NCBI GenBank assembly: GCA_900541725.1
Contig: UQLB01000002.1
Span: forward strand, 69,468-133,467
Reading direction: 5' to 3'
DNA from: an uncultured Collinsella sp.
GTDB lineage: Bacteria; Actinomycetota; Coriobacteriia; Coriobacteriales; Coriobacteriaceae
Length of the DNA stretch: 64,000 bases
Position numbers and translations under genes: made by a program. The notes beneath the pieces were generated by a model. The model was not told the DNA's origin. It did no database searches and saw only the letters and a list, made by a program, of their open reading frames with translations. This document shows, in pieces, positions 34,530 to 43,026 of the stretch (position 1 is its first letter; each line of letters opens with the position of its first letter).

Positions 34530-35962
34530 TACATACCCTCGTCGGCAGACATGCTGCCCGAATCCGTGCTGTAGCCGCCGTCAGCCGTTGCGTCCGCTCC
34601 GGTGTCCATGACGAGGGTGTCGCCATCGCGCAGCTTGGTAACCGGCACGTTGGGGTTAATCTCGTTGCCCTGGTCGTCGCGCTTGACCTGTGTCTTGCCG
34701 ACTACGGCTTCGTTGTCGTTTTGCGTCACGACGGTCACCTTCACGCGGCGGGTCTGCTTGCCCTCGTCATCGGTTGCCACGTTGACATAATAGTGTTCGC
34801 CGTCTTCGGTCATGAGCGCCATCGTCGGCACCATCACCACGTCGTCGAGCTGCTCGGTCACCACCGAGACCTCGGCCGTCATGCCCGGCTTCAGGCGCGC
34901 GTCGGGCGCCTCGATGAGGATGTCGACGTTAAAGGTTACGCTGCTGCTGCCATAGTTGGAGTCGGAGTTTGCCACCGAGGCGATGGCCGTGACGGTGCCC
35001 TGGCTCACGATATCGGGAAACGCGGGATACGTGACGTTGGCGTTCTGCCCAACGGCGATCTTGGCGATGTCCTTTTCGCCCACCTGCACGGTCACCTTCA
35101 TCTTGGATAGGTCGGCGATCTGCATGCACTGCTTGCCGCCACTCGTATCGCTTTCGCCCATGATCATGCCGCCTGTTACCGTGGCGCCCACCTTGGCGTT
35201 GAGCTCCACGATGCTGCCCGAGCTCGGGGCCGTGACCGTACGGCTGGCGGCCTTGGCGTTCGCCTGATCGAGGTTTGCCTGGGCCGATGCGAGGCTGCGT
35301 TGCGCGGCCGATACGGCGTTCGTGTCCGCTGATGCGGCGGAGATGCCAGCCGCGGCGGAAGCTACATCGACGTCCGTCGTTGGGGCGGCCTGTGCGGCAG
35401 CTGCGGCTTTCTGCGCGTTGTCGAGGTCTTCCTGAGCGGCTGCAACTGCACGCTGCGCCTCGGCAACGTTGCGATCGAGCTCGTCGTTTTTAATGGTCAT
35501 GAGCACGTCGCCCTCGTTGACGGATTGGCCTGCCTGCACGTTGATCGAATCGACCGTGCCGTCGACAGAAGGGGAGACCACTGAGGACGAAATGGGTTTG
35601 AGCTGGCCTTTCGCCTCGACCGTTGTGGTAAACGTGCCCTCGGTCACCATGTCGGTCACAGGCGCGCTGGCGCCCTGTGGCTTCGCATTGATAACCAGAG
35701 TTGCGACAATGGCAATGAGCACAATGACGCCAACGACGCCGGCGGCAATACCGCGTCGAATCAGCTTTTTGCGTCGACGTTCGGCACGTTTTGCCTTGAG
35801 CTTGGCATATGCCTCTTCATCGGAAATCTCGGTCGCATCGTTCGCGCGTCCGCTCTGCTTATCGGCATGTACGTTTGTAATCAGAGGAATCGTTTCGGTG
35901 ACATCTTCGAGCGTGTGCTCGGTATCATCCGGGCCCGGGGTGGTCGTGGGGACATTCGGCAT
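34529..35962 (-). CDS. Membrane-fusion (HlyD/MacA-like) subunit of the exporter
   Basis: A 477-residue adaptor. A charged cytoplasmic N-terminus is followed by one transmembrane helix at about residues 71-92. Next come a lipoyl/barrel-sandwich half (SSSVVSPSVDGTVDSINVQAGQSVNEGDVL), an Ala/Gln/Asp-rich coiled-coil hairpin (about 155-215) and beta-barrel domains. The ATG at 35962 has AAAGGAG before it; the longer frame has none. The tail is Asp/Gly/Ser-rich. In organisms without an outer membrane such proteins likely extend into the cell wall. First gene of the three-gene operon. Confidence 0.88.
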   Translation of the reverse strand: MPNVPTTTPGPDDTEHTLEDVTETIPLITNVHADKQSGRANDATEISDEEAYAKLKAKRAERRRKKLIRRGIAAGVVGVIVLIAIVATLVINAKPQGASAPVTDMVTEGTFTTTVEAKGQLKPISSSVVSPSVDGTVDSINVQAGQSVNEGDVLMTIKNDELDRNVAEAQRAVAAAQEDLDNAQKAAAAAQAAPTTDVDVASAAAGISAASADTNAVSAAQRSLASAQANLDQANAKAASRTVTAPSSGSIVELNAKVGATVTGGMIMGESDTSGGKQCMQIADLSKMKVTVQVGEKDIAKIAVGQNANVTYPAFPDIVSQGTVTAIASVANSDSNYGSSSVTFNVDILIEAPDARLKPGMTAEVSVVTEQLDDVVMVPTMALMTEDGEHYYVNVATDDEGKQTRRVKVTVVTQNDNEAVVGKTQVKRDDQGNEINPNVPVTKLRDGDTLVMDTGADATADGGYSTDSGSMSADEGM

Positions 35963-35996
35963 AGCGTCTCCTTTATAGAAAGTACCTCGATAAGTA

Positions 35997-36026
35997 TATG
36001 CGCCCACCGGTTGGGGTGGGCGCATA
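35997..36026 (-). terminator. Hairpin between the L,D-transpeptidase gene and the exporter operon
   Basis: TATGCGCCCACC pairs with GGTGGGCGCATA over 12 bases around a 6-base loop, 70 bases after the transpeptidase stop. It lacks a proper T-run, so termination strength is uncertain. Confidence 0.5.
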
Positions 36027-36094
36027 GAACGGTTTCTTTCGGAACTGTTAGATTGGTCGCAGCGGTTCCACGTTGTAGAAATGCGCGCGTTGCA

Positions 36095-37828
36095 CTACGA
36101 GTGGACAACCACGCATAGGCCGACTTTGATGCAGTCGTGAAGTGCCTTGGCGTCTGCCAGGCGCAGGTTGATGCAGCCGTGGCTGCCGCACCATTTGTAC
36201 GACTCGGCGTTATCGAAGCTCTTGTCGTTTTGCCAGGTGGCATCATGGAAGCCGATCATGTTGCCCTCAAACGGCATCCAGTAGCTCACCGGACTCTCGT
36301 ATTTGGGCTTGCCGGTCTCGGGGTCCTTGGCTCCGATCAGGGTGCTGCCGCCGTCGTTGCTGTTGATCTGCCAGACGCCCTCGGGCGTGGCGTCCTCGCC
36401 CGGCTTGCCCGAGATAAAGTTGGCCTCCCAAACGATATTTCCGCTCTCGTCATAGTAGCGCGCGTGCTGTTCGGACAAGTCGACGTCGATATACGCCTTC
36501 CAGTCGGGCTCTCCCTTTGCGGTAAAGGTGTCGGCCTTCTGGGAGTACTTGATCTCGATTTCGCCGGTCTGCTTGTTGTTAATGGCGTCCTCGACCTGCT
36601 TGGCGAGCGAGCTGCTGTCGATGGACCAACCAAAGTCGCCGCCTTCGACGGCGCACTGCTTGCCATCGGCGCGCGTCCACCAGCGAGTGGAGCCCACGGT
36701 ATTAAAGCCGTTGGCGAGTTCGGCTGCCCAGTTGCTGATCTGCGACGTATCGAGCGTTGGGTTGGCGGGATCGGCAAAGCTGATCCACTGCAATACGGAG
36801 CTGCCATCAACCTTGCCGGCATCCTCGCCGTTGAGCTTGAGGGTCACGTTGACGCCCAGGAAGTTGTTGGCGGCATCGCATGCGGCCTGAATCTGATCAT
36901 CGGTCAGCGTTCCATTGAGCGGCTCATAGGCATCGTTGCCGAGCTTGGAAAGATCTACGGACTCGGCCAGCGAGGCAAGCTCGAGCTCGGCATACTTAAT
37001 GACATGCTCGCGGTTGATTTTCTCGTTGGAGCGCGCCTTCTCGACGGTAAACTTGCCGGCCTGCTCGTCATAGGAGCTATTGGCCTCGAACGTGCCCGAA
37101 CGGCCCTCGTTAAACTCGTCGATAGCGGCGCCCAGGTCCTCCTCAAACTTCTTTTGGTCAAAGGCGTCGGAGAGCATGGACAGGTCGACGTCTTGATCAA
37201 GATCGACTTCGTTGGTGGTAGCGGTTGTTTTGGTCTTGCCGCTTAAGGATTCCACAAGGCGGACCGGCCATACAAAGGCTTCGTTGTGGCTGATGATCTC
37301 TTTTGCGGCAGCTTCACCGTCGACGATGGGTTCATCGGACTCGGGCTGATAGGACCAGCTAAAGTCATCGCCTGTCACGGTGAGCTTATAGTGCTTCCAT
37401 GCCGAGTTGACCTTGGTGGCGGCAGACGAAGCGTTGGAGAACGAGACGTCGACGCCGGCAATGGTGGTGTTGGGGTATGCTAGCTGCGAAAACGCTACGA
37501 TGCCTACGATATAGACAATGACGATTAGACCCAGGACGACAAAGAGCGTCGCCTTTTTGCCCGACTTATTGTTGCCGGCGGACTTGCGCGCGGGGCCACG
37601 ATCGCCTCGAGCGTTCGTCGGGGGCTGCTTGGGCGCATTGCCGTTTGCCTGGCGCTGCTGACGTTGTTGACGCTGCTGTCGCTGTTGGTTCGGGCGTTGG
37701 GAAGCGTTTGCTGCACTACGCTGCTGACCGTGGCTCGGCGCGATAGGACGCGGCGACTGAACGCCGCCGGTGTGCCTGCTCGGCTGCTGCGGATCGGGAA
37801 TCAGTTGAGTTCGATCGTTTTGCGACAT
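36095..37828 (-). CDS. Membrane-anchored L,D-transpeptidase (YkuD) with peptidoglycan-binding-like repeats
   Basis: Cell-wall enzyme forming 3-3 cross-links or attaching proteins to peptidoglycan. The 577 residues begin with a Pro/Gln/Arg-rich cytoplasmic tail containing a QRQQRQQ repeat (about 48-60). One transmembrane helix follows at about 94-115, then a long external region with two putative PG-binding-4-type modules (about 120-440), and a C-terminal YkuD domain with the catalytic Cys at about residue 552 in SHGCINLR and HDATW upstream. The ATG at 37828 suits the GAAGGA site better than the ATG nine bases earlier. It ends in VVVHS, so the catalytic domain is complete. Confidence 0.9.
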   Translation of the reverse strand: MSQNDRTQLIPDPQQPSRHTGGVQSPRPIAPSHGQQRSAANASQRPNQQRQQRQQRQQRQANGNAPKQPPTNARGDRGPARKSAGNNKSGKKATLFVVLGLIVIVYIVGIVAFSQLAYPNTTIAGVDVSFSNASSAATKVNSAWKHYKLTVTGDDFSWSYQPESDEPIVDGEAAAKEIISHNEAFVWPVRLVESLSGKTKTTATTNEVDLDQDVDLSMLSDAFDQKKFEEDLGAAIDEFNEGRSGTFEANSSYDEQAGKFTVEKARSNEKINREHVIKYAELELASLAESVDLSKLGNDAYEPLNGTLTDDQIQAACDAANNFLGVNVTLKLNGEDAGKVDGSSVLQWISFADPANPTLDTSQISNWAAELANGFNTVGSTRWWTRADGKQCAVEGGDFGWSIDSSSLAKQVEDAINNKQTGEIEIKYSQKADTFTAKGEPDWKAYIDVDLSEQHARYYDESGNIVWEANFISGKPGEDATPEGVWQINSNDGGSTLIGAKDPETGKPKYESPVSYWMPFEGNMIGFHDATWQNDKSFDNAESYKWCGSHGCINLRLADAKALHDCIKVGLCVVVHS

Positions 37829-37932
37829 CGTATGCATATCCTTCGATTTTCGCCTTGCGGTTCATCGTGTTTTTACTGGGCTTGCATTATAGCGATTGCC
37901 CTGCTGTTTGTGGTACGGAAACGGTGGCATTC

Positions 37933-37962
37933 AAAAGAGGTGGGACATTTGTCCCACCTTTG
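37933..37962 (-). terminator. Rho-independent terminator of sdaA
   Basis: On the minus strand AGGTGGGACA pairs with TGTCCCACCT around AA, followed by CTTTT. A-rich sequence on the other side makes it potentially bidirectional. Confidence 0.85.
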
Positions 37963-37977
37963 AGTCGTTCTTTGCCG

Positions 37978-39585
37978 CTATCCGCACACACCGCATTTTG
38001 CACAGGCCGAAAGTGCGGCCGGAGCCTGCGCGATGCCGCCCTTTGCCGTCTCGCGCAGCGTGGCCGGCAACGCGTGGCCCACCGAAAGCATGACATGTGC
38101 CATCTGGTCAAACGGCACCAAGCTCTTAATGCCTGCGAGGGCGAGTTGTGCCGAGCTAAAGGCCGCTGCCACGCCAATGGCGTTGCGGTTTTGGCAGGGC
38201 ACCTCCACGAGGCCACCGACGGGGTCACAAACGAGGCCCAGCAGGTTACTCAGCGCGATGGAACTGGCGTCGAGCGCCTGCTCGGGCGTGCCGCCGAGCA
38301 TCTGCACGAGTGCGGCGGCGGCCATGGCGGCGGCACTGCCGACCTCGGCCTGGCAGCCGCCCTCGGCGCCGGCAACGCAGGCGCTTGTGGTGAGGTTGAG
38401 GCCGATGGCGGCTGCGCAGTAGAGCGCGTCCATGACCTGCTCGTCGTCGAGCTGCAGGCGATCGGCGAGCGCCAGCACGCAGCCGGGCACAACACCCGCG
38501 GAGCCTGCCGTGGGGGCGGCGACAATCACGCCCATGGTAGCGGAGCGCTCGAGCACGGCCATGGCGCGGGCAACGGCGTCGGTCTGGACGGCGCCCATCA
38601 GGCTTGCACTCAAATCGTTGCGGCTGGTGGCATCGACGAGTTTGGCCTCGCCGCCGATAAGACCGCCGAGCGAACGCTGCGGATTGGCGATGGGGGCCGT
38701 GGTCTCCTCGCGTATGACGTCGAGCACGCGGCGCATGGCGGCGACGGCGTGGGCCTCGCCGGTCAGACGCGCCTCGCGAACGGCCATGACGGCGCCGATG
38801 CTGAGCCCCAGTTCCTCGCACGCATCGAGCAGCTGCTCGCCGTCGTCGAAGATTTCCTTGGCCGAGACGCCGGGGGAGAGCGACGAGGCAGAACCGGGGA
38901 GCTCGATAAACGTTGCGTAATCGACATTGTCGAGCTTGCGCAGCATGGGGACGACGGTGTCGTCGGGCGCGCCGTCGGTCTCAAAGACGGAGTAGGCCTG
39001 GCCGCCCACTTCGGTTCGGTAGGTGCGGCAGAAGGCGATGTTCACGTGGGCGTAGGCGAGCAGGTTGGTGAGCGCGGCGAGTACACCGGGGACGTCCTTG
39101 TGTGCCACGAAGAGCGTGGAGTACATGCCCGAGATGTCGACGCCGACGCCGTTAATGCGGCTAATGCGCATCTTGCCGCCGCCCAGGCTCTCGCCGCGGA
39201 CCTGTGCCGTGGCGCCCGTGTCGTCGACCATGTCGATATCGACGGTATTGGGGTGGATGGAGGCGTCGTCGCCCTTGATGTCAAAGTGATATTCGAGGCC
39301 CTGCTCGCGTGCGAGGTTGAAGGCCTGCTTGATATTCTCGTCATCGGTGTCGAGGCCCAGGATGCCCGCGACAAGCGCGCGGTCGGTGCCGTGGCCGCGG
39401 TAGGTGTGGGCGAAGGAGTTCCATAGGCCAAAGGTGACCTTGGTTATGCGGCCTTCCAGCAGGCTGGCGGCAACTTGGGCGCAGCGCAGGGCGCCGGCGG
39501 TGTGCGATGAACTGGGGCCGACCATGACGGGGCCCAAGATCTCGAATGCCGAGGTCGTAGCTAGTGTTTGCGGCTTGCCTGCCAT
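37978..39585 (-). CDS. sdaA: L-serine dehydratase, iron-sulfur type, single chain
   Basis: Deaminates L-serine to pyruvate and ammonia using an oxygen-sensitive 4Fe-4S cluster. The 535 residues join the beta part (FEILGPVMVGPSSSHTAGAL), an ACT-like segment (about 155-225: KDVPGVLAALTNLLA) and the alpha part (APTAGSAGVVPGCVLAL, ACVAGAEGGCQAEVGSA, VCDPVGGLVEVPCQNRN). The cluster-type Cys lie in these last blocks. Extra Cys at the very end read CAKCGVCG, which is unusual. AGGAG precedes the ATG. Fits an anaerobe that ferments amino acids. Confidence 0.94.
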   Translation of the reverse strand: MAGKPQTLATTSAFEILGPVMVGPSSSHTAGALRCAQVAASLLEGRITKVTFGLWNSFAHTYRGHGTDRALVAGILGLDTDDENIKQAFNLAREQGLEYHFDIKGDDASIHPNTVDIDMVDDTGATAQVRGESLGGGKMRISRINGVGVDISGMYSTLFVAHKDVPGVLAALTNLLAYAHVNIAFCRTYRTEVGGQAYSVFETDGAPDDTVVPMLRKLDNVDYATFIELPGSASSLSPGVSAKEIFDDGEQLLDACEELGLSIGAVMAVREARLTGEAHAVAAMRRVLDVIREETTAPIANPQRSLGGLIGGEAKLVDATSRNDLSASLMGAVQTDAVARAMAVLERSATMGVIVAAPTAGSAGVVPGCVLALADRLQLDDEQVMDALYCAAAIGLNLTTSACVAGAEGGCQAEVGSAAAMAAAALVQMLGGTPEQALDASSIALSNLLGLVCDPVGGLVEVPCQNRNAIGVAAAFSSAQLALAGIKSLVPFDQMAHVMLSVGHALPATLRETAKGGIAQAPAALSACAKCGVCG

Positions 39586-39611
39586 GGTTGCTCCTGTTCT
39601 ATCCCGTCGTC

Positions 39612-39726
39612 CCGAGGGCTTTGGTATTTGGTCGCCTGCTCGGACAGTCCTGCTCGCACGGAGGCCACATTAAGTGGCCTCCGGCTCGTGCGGAACTCGC
39701 GATCGACCAAATACCAAAGCCCTCGG
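39612..39726. repeat. Composite palindrome with conserved core, copy 2
   Basis: Perfect 23-base arms at 39612-39634 and 39704-39726. The core between them, read in reverse, carries TCGCGAGTTCCGCACG, an inner stem around CACTTAATGTG, and GCAGGACTGT. The core at 1858-1924 has the same elements, but the inner stem bases differ in a compensatory way (GGAGGC/GCCTCC against GGAAAG/CTTTCC). The outer arms are unrelated to copy 1. It fills most of the 311-base gap between sdaA and metK, which holds no gene. Confidence 0.88.
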
Positions 39727-39823
39727 AACTAAGGATACATGGTAGAGGCGCGTGTGCTGCAAAATTCATTAGCTGGTGACGCAGCGTAGGCTCATATCGA
39801 AGCATCTTCACCACCGTTTAAAT

Positions 39824-39859
39824 AAAAAAGAAGTACCGGTTGGGGGTGGTACTTCTTTT
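39824..39859 (-). terminator. Rho-independent terminator of metK
   Basis: On the minus strand AAGAAGTACC pairs with GGTACTTCTT around a C-rich loop and ends in TTTTATTT. 38 bases past the metK stop. Confidence 0.93.
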
Positions 39860-39896
39860 GATGCGTCGATATTTGGCTGCAGCTTTTGCCGCTGGC

Positions 39897-41177
39897 TTAC
39901 AGGCCGCAGGCTGCTTTGAGTTCTTCGACTCGGTCGGTTTTCTCCCAGGTGAAGTCGGCGTCTTCGCGGCCGAAGTGGCCGTAGGCTGCTGTCTTTTCGT
40001 AGATCGGGCGACGCAGGTCTAGGTCGCGGATGATTGCACCCGGGCGCAGGTCGAAGGTCTTCTCTACGGCCTCGACGATCTTGTCCTCGGCAACATGCGC
40101 GGTACCAAAGGTGTCGACCATGATTGAAAGGGGCTTGGAAACGCCGATGGCGTAGGCGAGCTCGACTTCGCAGCGGTCAGCTAGGCCGGCGGCGACCACG
40201 TTCTTGGCGACCCAGCGCGCGGCATACGCGGCGGAGCGGTCGACCTTGGTGCAGTCCTTGCCGCTAAAGGCACCGCCGCCGTGACGGCCGTAGCCGCCGT
40301 AGGTGTCGACGATGATCTTGCGGCCGGTCAGGCCCGTGTCGCCCATGGGGCCGCCCACGACAAAGCGACCAGTGGGGTTCACGTAGATGTCGGCGTTGTC
40401 CCACGGCATGTTCTCGGCAGCCATGACCGGGGTGATGACGTGCTCGATGAGGTCGGCCTTGATCTTGCCCATGTCCTCGATCTCGGCGGCGTGCTGCGTG
40501 GAGATGACGATGGTCGTGACCTCGACGGGCTTGCCGTCCTCGTAGCGCACGGTGACCTGGGTCTTGCCGTCGGGACGCAGGTAGGGCAGGGTGCCGTCGT
40601 GACGCACGGCAGCCAGGCGCTCGGCCAGGCGGCTTGCCAGGTAGTGCGGCATGGGCATGAGGGTCTTGGTCTCGTTGGAAGCGTAGCCGAACATCATGCC
40701 CTGGTCGCCGGCTCCGATCAGGTCGATCGGGTCGGTGGTTGCGCCGATCTGGGTCTCGAAGGACTCGTCGACACCCTGGGCGATATCGGGCGACTGCTCG
40801 TGGATGAGGCTCATAACGCCACAGGTATCGCAGTCAAAACCGAACTTGGCGCGGTTGTAGCCAATGCGGCGGATAACGCCACGGGCGATCTCCTGCACAT
40901 CGACGTAGGCCTGGGTGCGGATCTCGCCGGCGACGATGACGGTGCCGGTGGTCACGAGGGTCTCGCAGGCGCAGCGGACGTTCTCGACGTTAGCGGGCAC
41001 GCCGTTGGGCGCGATGTAGCCCTGCTCCTGCAGCTCTATTTCTTTGGCGAGTATTGCGTCGAGGACGGCGTCGCTGATCTGGTCAGCGATCTTATCGGGA
41101 TGGCCTTCGGTCACCGACTCCGACGTAAAAACAAAGGACCCGTGTTGGGGTGGGATGGAACGAAGTTCTTCTGACAT
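39897..41177 (-). CDS. metK: S-adenosylmethionine synthetase
   Basis: Makes SAM from methionine and ATP, the methyl donor for the corrin methyltransferases in this window. The 426 residues contain [51 protein letters not shown] and the P-loop-like [17 protein letters not shown] good GAAAGGA site precedes the ATG. I found no SAM riboswitch in its leader. It is divergent from gltX, with a long palindrome in between. Confidence 0.97.
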   Translation of the reverse strand: MSEELRSIPPQHGSFVFTSESVTEGHPDKIADQISDAVLDAILAKEIELQEQGYIAPNGVPANVENVRCACETLVTTGTVIVAGEIRTQAYVDVQEIARGVIRRIGYNRAKFGFDCDTCGVMSLIHEQSPDIAQGVDESFETQIGATTDPIDLIGAGDQGMMFGYASNETKTLMPMPHYLASRLAERLAAVRHDGTLPYLRPDGKTQVTVRYEDGKPVEVTTIVISTQHAAEIEDMGKIKADLIEHVITPVMAAENMPWDNADIYVNPTGRFVVGGPMGDTGLTGRKIIVDTYGGYGRHGGGAFSGKDCTKVDRSAAYAARWVAKNVVAAGLADRCEVELAYAIGVSKPLSIMVDTFGTAHVAEDKIVEAVEKTFDLRPGAIIRDLDLRRPIYEKTAAYGHFGREDADFTWEKTDRVEELKAACGL

Positions 41178-41284
41178 GATTGTCCTTTCAAATAACGTGT
41201 CCCGGCGACCGTTACCATTCCGCCGGGCTCTCTATGCAAGGGCACATCATAGCGCGTAAATCCAACATTCACACCCTTTCCGCA

Positions 41285-41380
41285 CCTACTCATTGGGGAC
41301 AGACTTAAATGACCATTCTTTGGGCAACCTGTCGGCACTTAGGTAAGGCTGGTCATTTAAGTCTGTCCCCAATGAGTAGG
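41285..41380. repeat. Long perfect palindrome in the metK-gltX divergent space
   Basis: 31-base perfect arms at 41285-41315 and 41350-41380 around a 34-base core. The arm contains GGGGACAGACTTAAATGACC, which resembles sequences I recall next to REP-associated tyrosine transposases. It lies between two divergent genes, so it cannot be a simple terminator. Confidence 0.9.
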
Positions 41381-41461
41381 TCGGTGCCCTTTGTGCGGAG
41401 GTTGCTTTGATGCTTTATACTGATGCGGTTAGACATCCATCCTGCAATCGAGGAGATTTCC

Positions 41462-42937
41462 ATGGCATCAGACGTTCGCGTCCGCTTTGCACCCTCACCG
41501 ACGGGCAAGCTGCACATCGGCGGCGCCCGCACCGCTATCTATAACTGGGCTTTCGCCCGCGCAAACGGCGGCACGTTCATCCTGCGCATCGACGACACCG
41601 ACCCCACCCGCTCCACCGACGAGAACACGCAGATTATCCTGCGCGCCATGCGTTGGCTGGGCCTGGACTGGGACGAGGGTCCCGAGGTGGGCGGCGATTT
41701 TGGCCCCTACGCCCAGACCGAGCGCCTGGACCTGTACAAGCAGGCCGCCCAGAAGCTTTGGGACGAGGGCAAGGCCTATCCCTGCTTCTGCACCAAGGAG
41801 CAGCTCGACGCCGATCGCAAGGTCGCGCAGGAGCGCAAGGACCCCTTCCAGGGCTATCAGCGCCGTTGCCGCGACCTTGATCCCGAGGAGGCCCGCCGCC
41901 GCATCGAGGCCGGCGAGTCCTACGTCCTGCGTATCAAGGTGCCCGAGGACCGCGGCGACGTCGTCATCCACGACGCCGTCCACGGCGAGGTGACCTTCGA
42001 TGCCAAGGAGCTCGACGACTTTGTCATCTTCCGCTCCGACGGCACGCCCACGTACAACTTCGCGACCGTCGTCGACGATGCCATGATGAAGATCACCCAC
42101 GTCATCCGCGGCGATGACCACCTGTCGAACACCCCGCGTCAGGTCATGGTCTACGAGGCCCTCGGCGCGCCCGTGCCCACGTTTGCTCACATCTCCATGA
42201 TCTTGGGCGCCGACGGCAAGAAGCTCTCCAAGCGTCACGGCGCCACCTCGGTGGAGGAGTACCGCGACGCCGGCTACCTGTCCGACGCCTTCGTCAACTA
42301 CCTTGCGCTGCTCGGCTGGTCGCTCGACGGCGAGACCACGATCATCCCGCGCGATGTCCTGGCCAGCAAGTTCTCGCTCGACCGCATTTCCAAGAACCCG
42401 GCGACCTTCGACCCCAAGAAGCTCGACTGGGTCAATGCCGAGTACATCAATGGCATGTCCGATGCTCAGTTTGCCGATGAGGTCATGGTCCCCGAGCTGC
42501 ACGAGGCGGGTCTCATCGAGGGTAATGTCGAGTACGGCGAGGATTGGATCGACGCGCTTGCCGCCATTGTCAAGCCGCGCACCAAGATGCCGGCCGACGC
42601 CGTGACCGTCGCCGCTCCCATCTTCGCTACGGCCGAGACGCTCGAGTATGACGGGAAGTCCGTCAACAAGGGCCTGGCCAAGGAAGGCATGGGCGCCATT
42701 CTGGACGCCGCCAAGGCCGCACTCGAGGGTGTTACCGAGTGGACCGCCGCCAACATCGACGCCGCGCTTGAGCCGCTGCCCGAGCAGATGGACCTTAAGA
42801 AGCGCGTGGTGTTCCAGGCCGTGCGCGTCGCCGTTTGCGGCAACATGGTGAGCCCTCCGCTGGGCGAGACCATGGCGCTCGTCGGCCGCGACGACTGCCT
42901 GGCGCGCATCGACCGCGCCCGCACGATGGCGCTGTAA
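41462..42937 (+). CDS. gltX: Glutamyl-tRNA synthetase
   Basis: Charges tRNA-Glu (two genes at 8.0-8.2 kb). The 491 residues are a normal length. The class I signatures are PSPTGKLHIGGARTA near residue 11-25 and KKLSKRHGA near 255. The GAGGAG site lies before the ATG at 41462. In many bacteria lacking GlnRS the enzyme also charges tRNA-Gln; this cannot be judged here. Confidence 0.97.
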   Translation: MASDVRVRFAPSPTGKLHIGGARTAIYNWAFARANGGTFILRIDDTDPTRSTDENTQIILRAMRWLGLDWDEGPEVGGDFGPYAQTERLDLYKQAAQKLWDEGKAYPCFCTKEQLDADRKVAQERKDPFQGYQRRCRDLDPEEARRRIEAGESYVLRIKVPEDRGDVVIHDAVHGEVTFDAKELDDFVIFRSDGTPTYNFATVVDDAMMKITHVIRGDDHLSNTPRQVMVYEALGAPVPTFAHISMILGADGKKLSKRHGATSVEEYRDAGYLSDAFVNYLALLGWSLDGETTIIPRDVLASKFSLDRISKNPATFDPKKLDWVNAEYINGMSDAQFADEVMVPELHEAGLIEGNVEYGEDWIDALAAIVKPRTKMPADAVTVAAPIFATAETLEYDGKSVNKGLAKEGMGAILDAAKAALEGVTEWTAANIDAALEPLPEQMDLKKRVVFQAVRVAVCGNMVSPPLGETMALVGRDDCLARIDRARTMAL

Positions 42938-42960
42938 TCGCTGCGCAAACGTATGTATTC

Positions 42961-42994
42961 GAGCCCCGTTCACTCAGAGCGGGGCTCTTGTTTC
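42961..42994 (+). terminator. Rho-independent terminator after gltX
   Basis: GAGCCCCG pairs with CGGGGCTC and is followed by TTGTTT, 23 bases past the gltX stop. Confidence 0.9.
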
Positions 42995-43026
42995 TGTAGA
43001 CGTATGGGATAGGAGGTGCTGGGGCC

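Noticed and set aside
39612..39726. The long palindrome between sdaA and metK as a simple terminator
   Set aside because: It has no T-run at either end, and metK already has its own strong terminator at 39824-39859.
41178..41284. A SAM riboswitch in the metK leader
   Set aside because: I looked for S-box or other SAM aptamer blocks on the minus strand and found only a short GC-rich hairpin (CCGGCG with CGCCGG); not enough to call.
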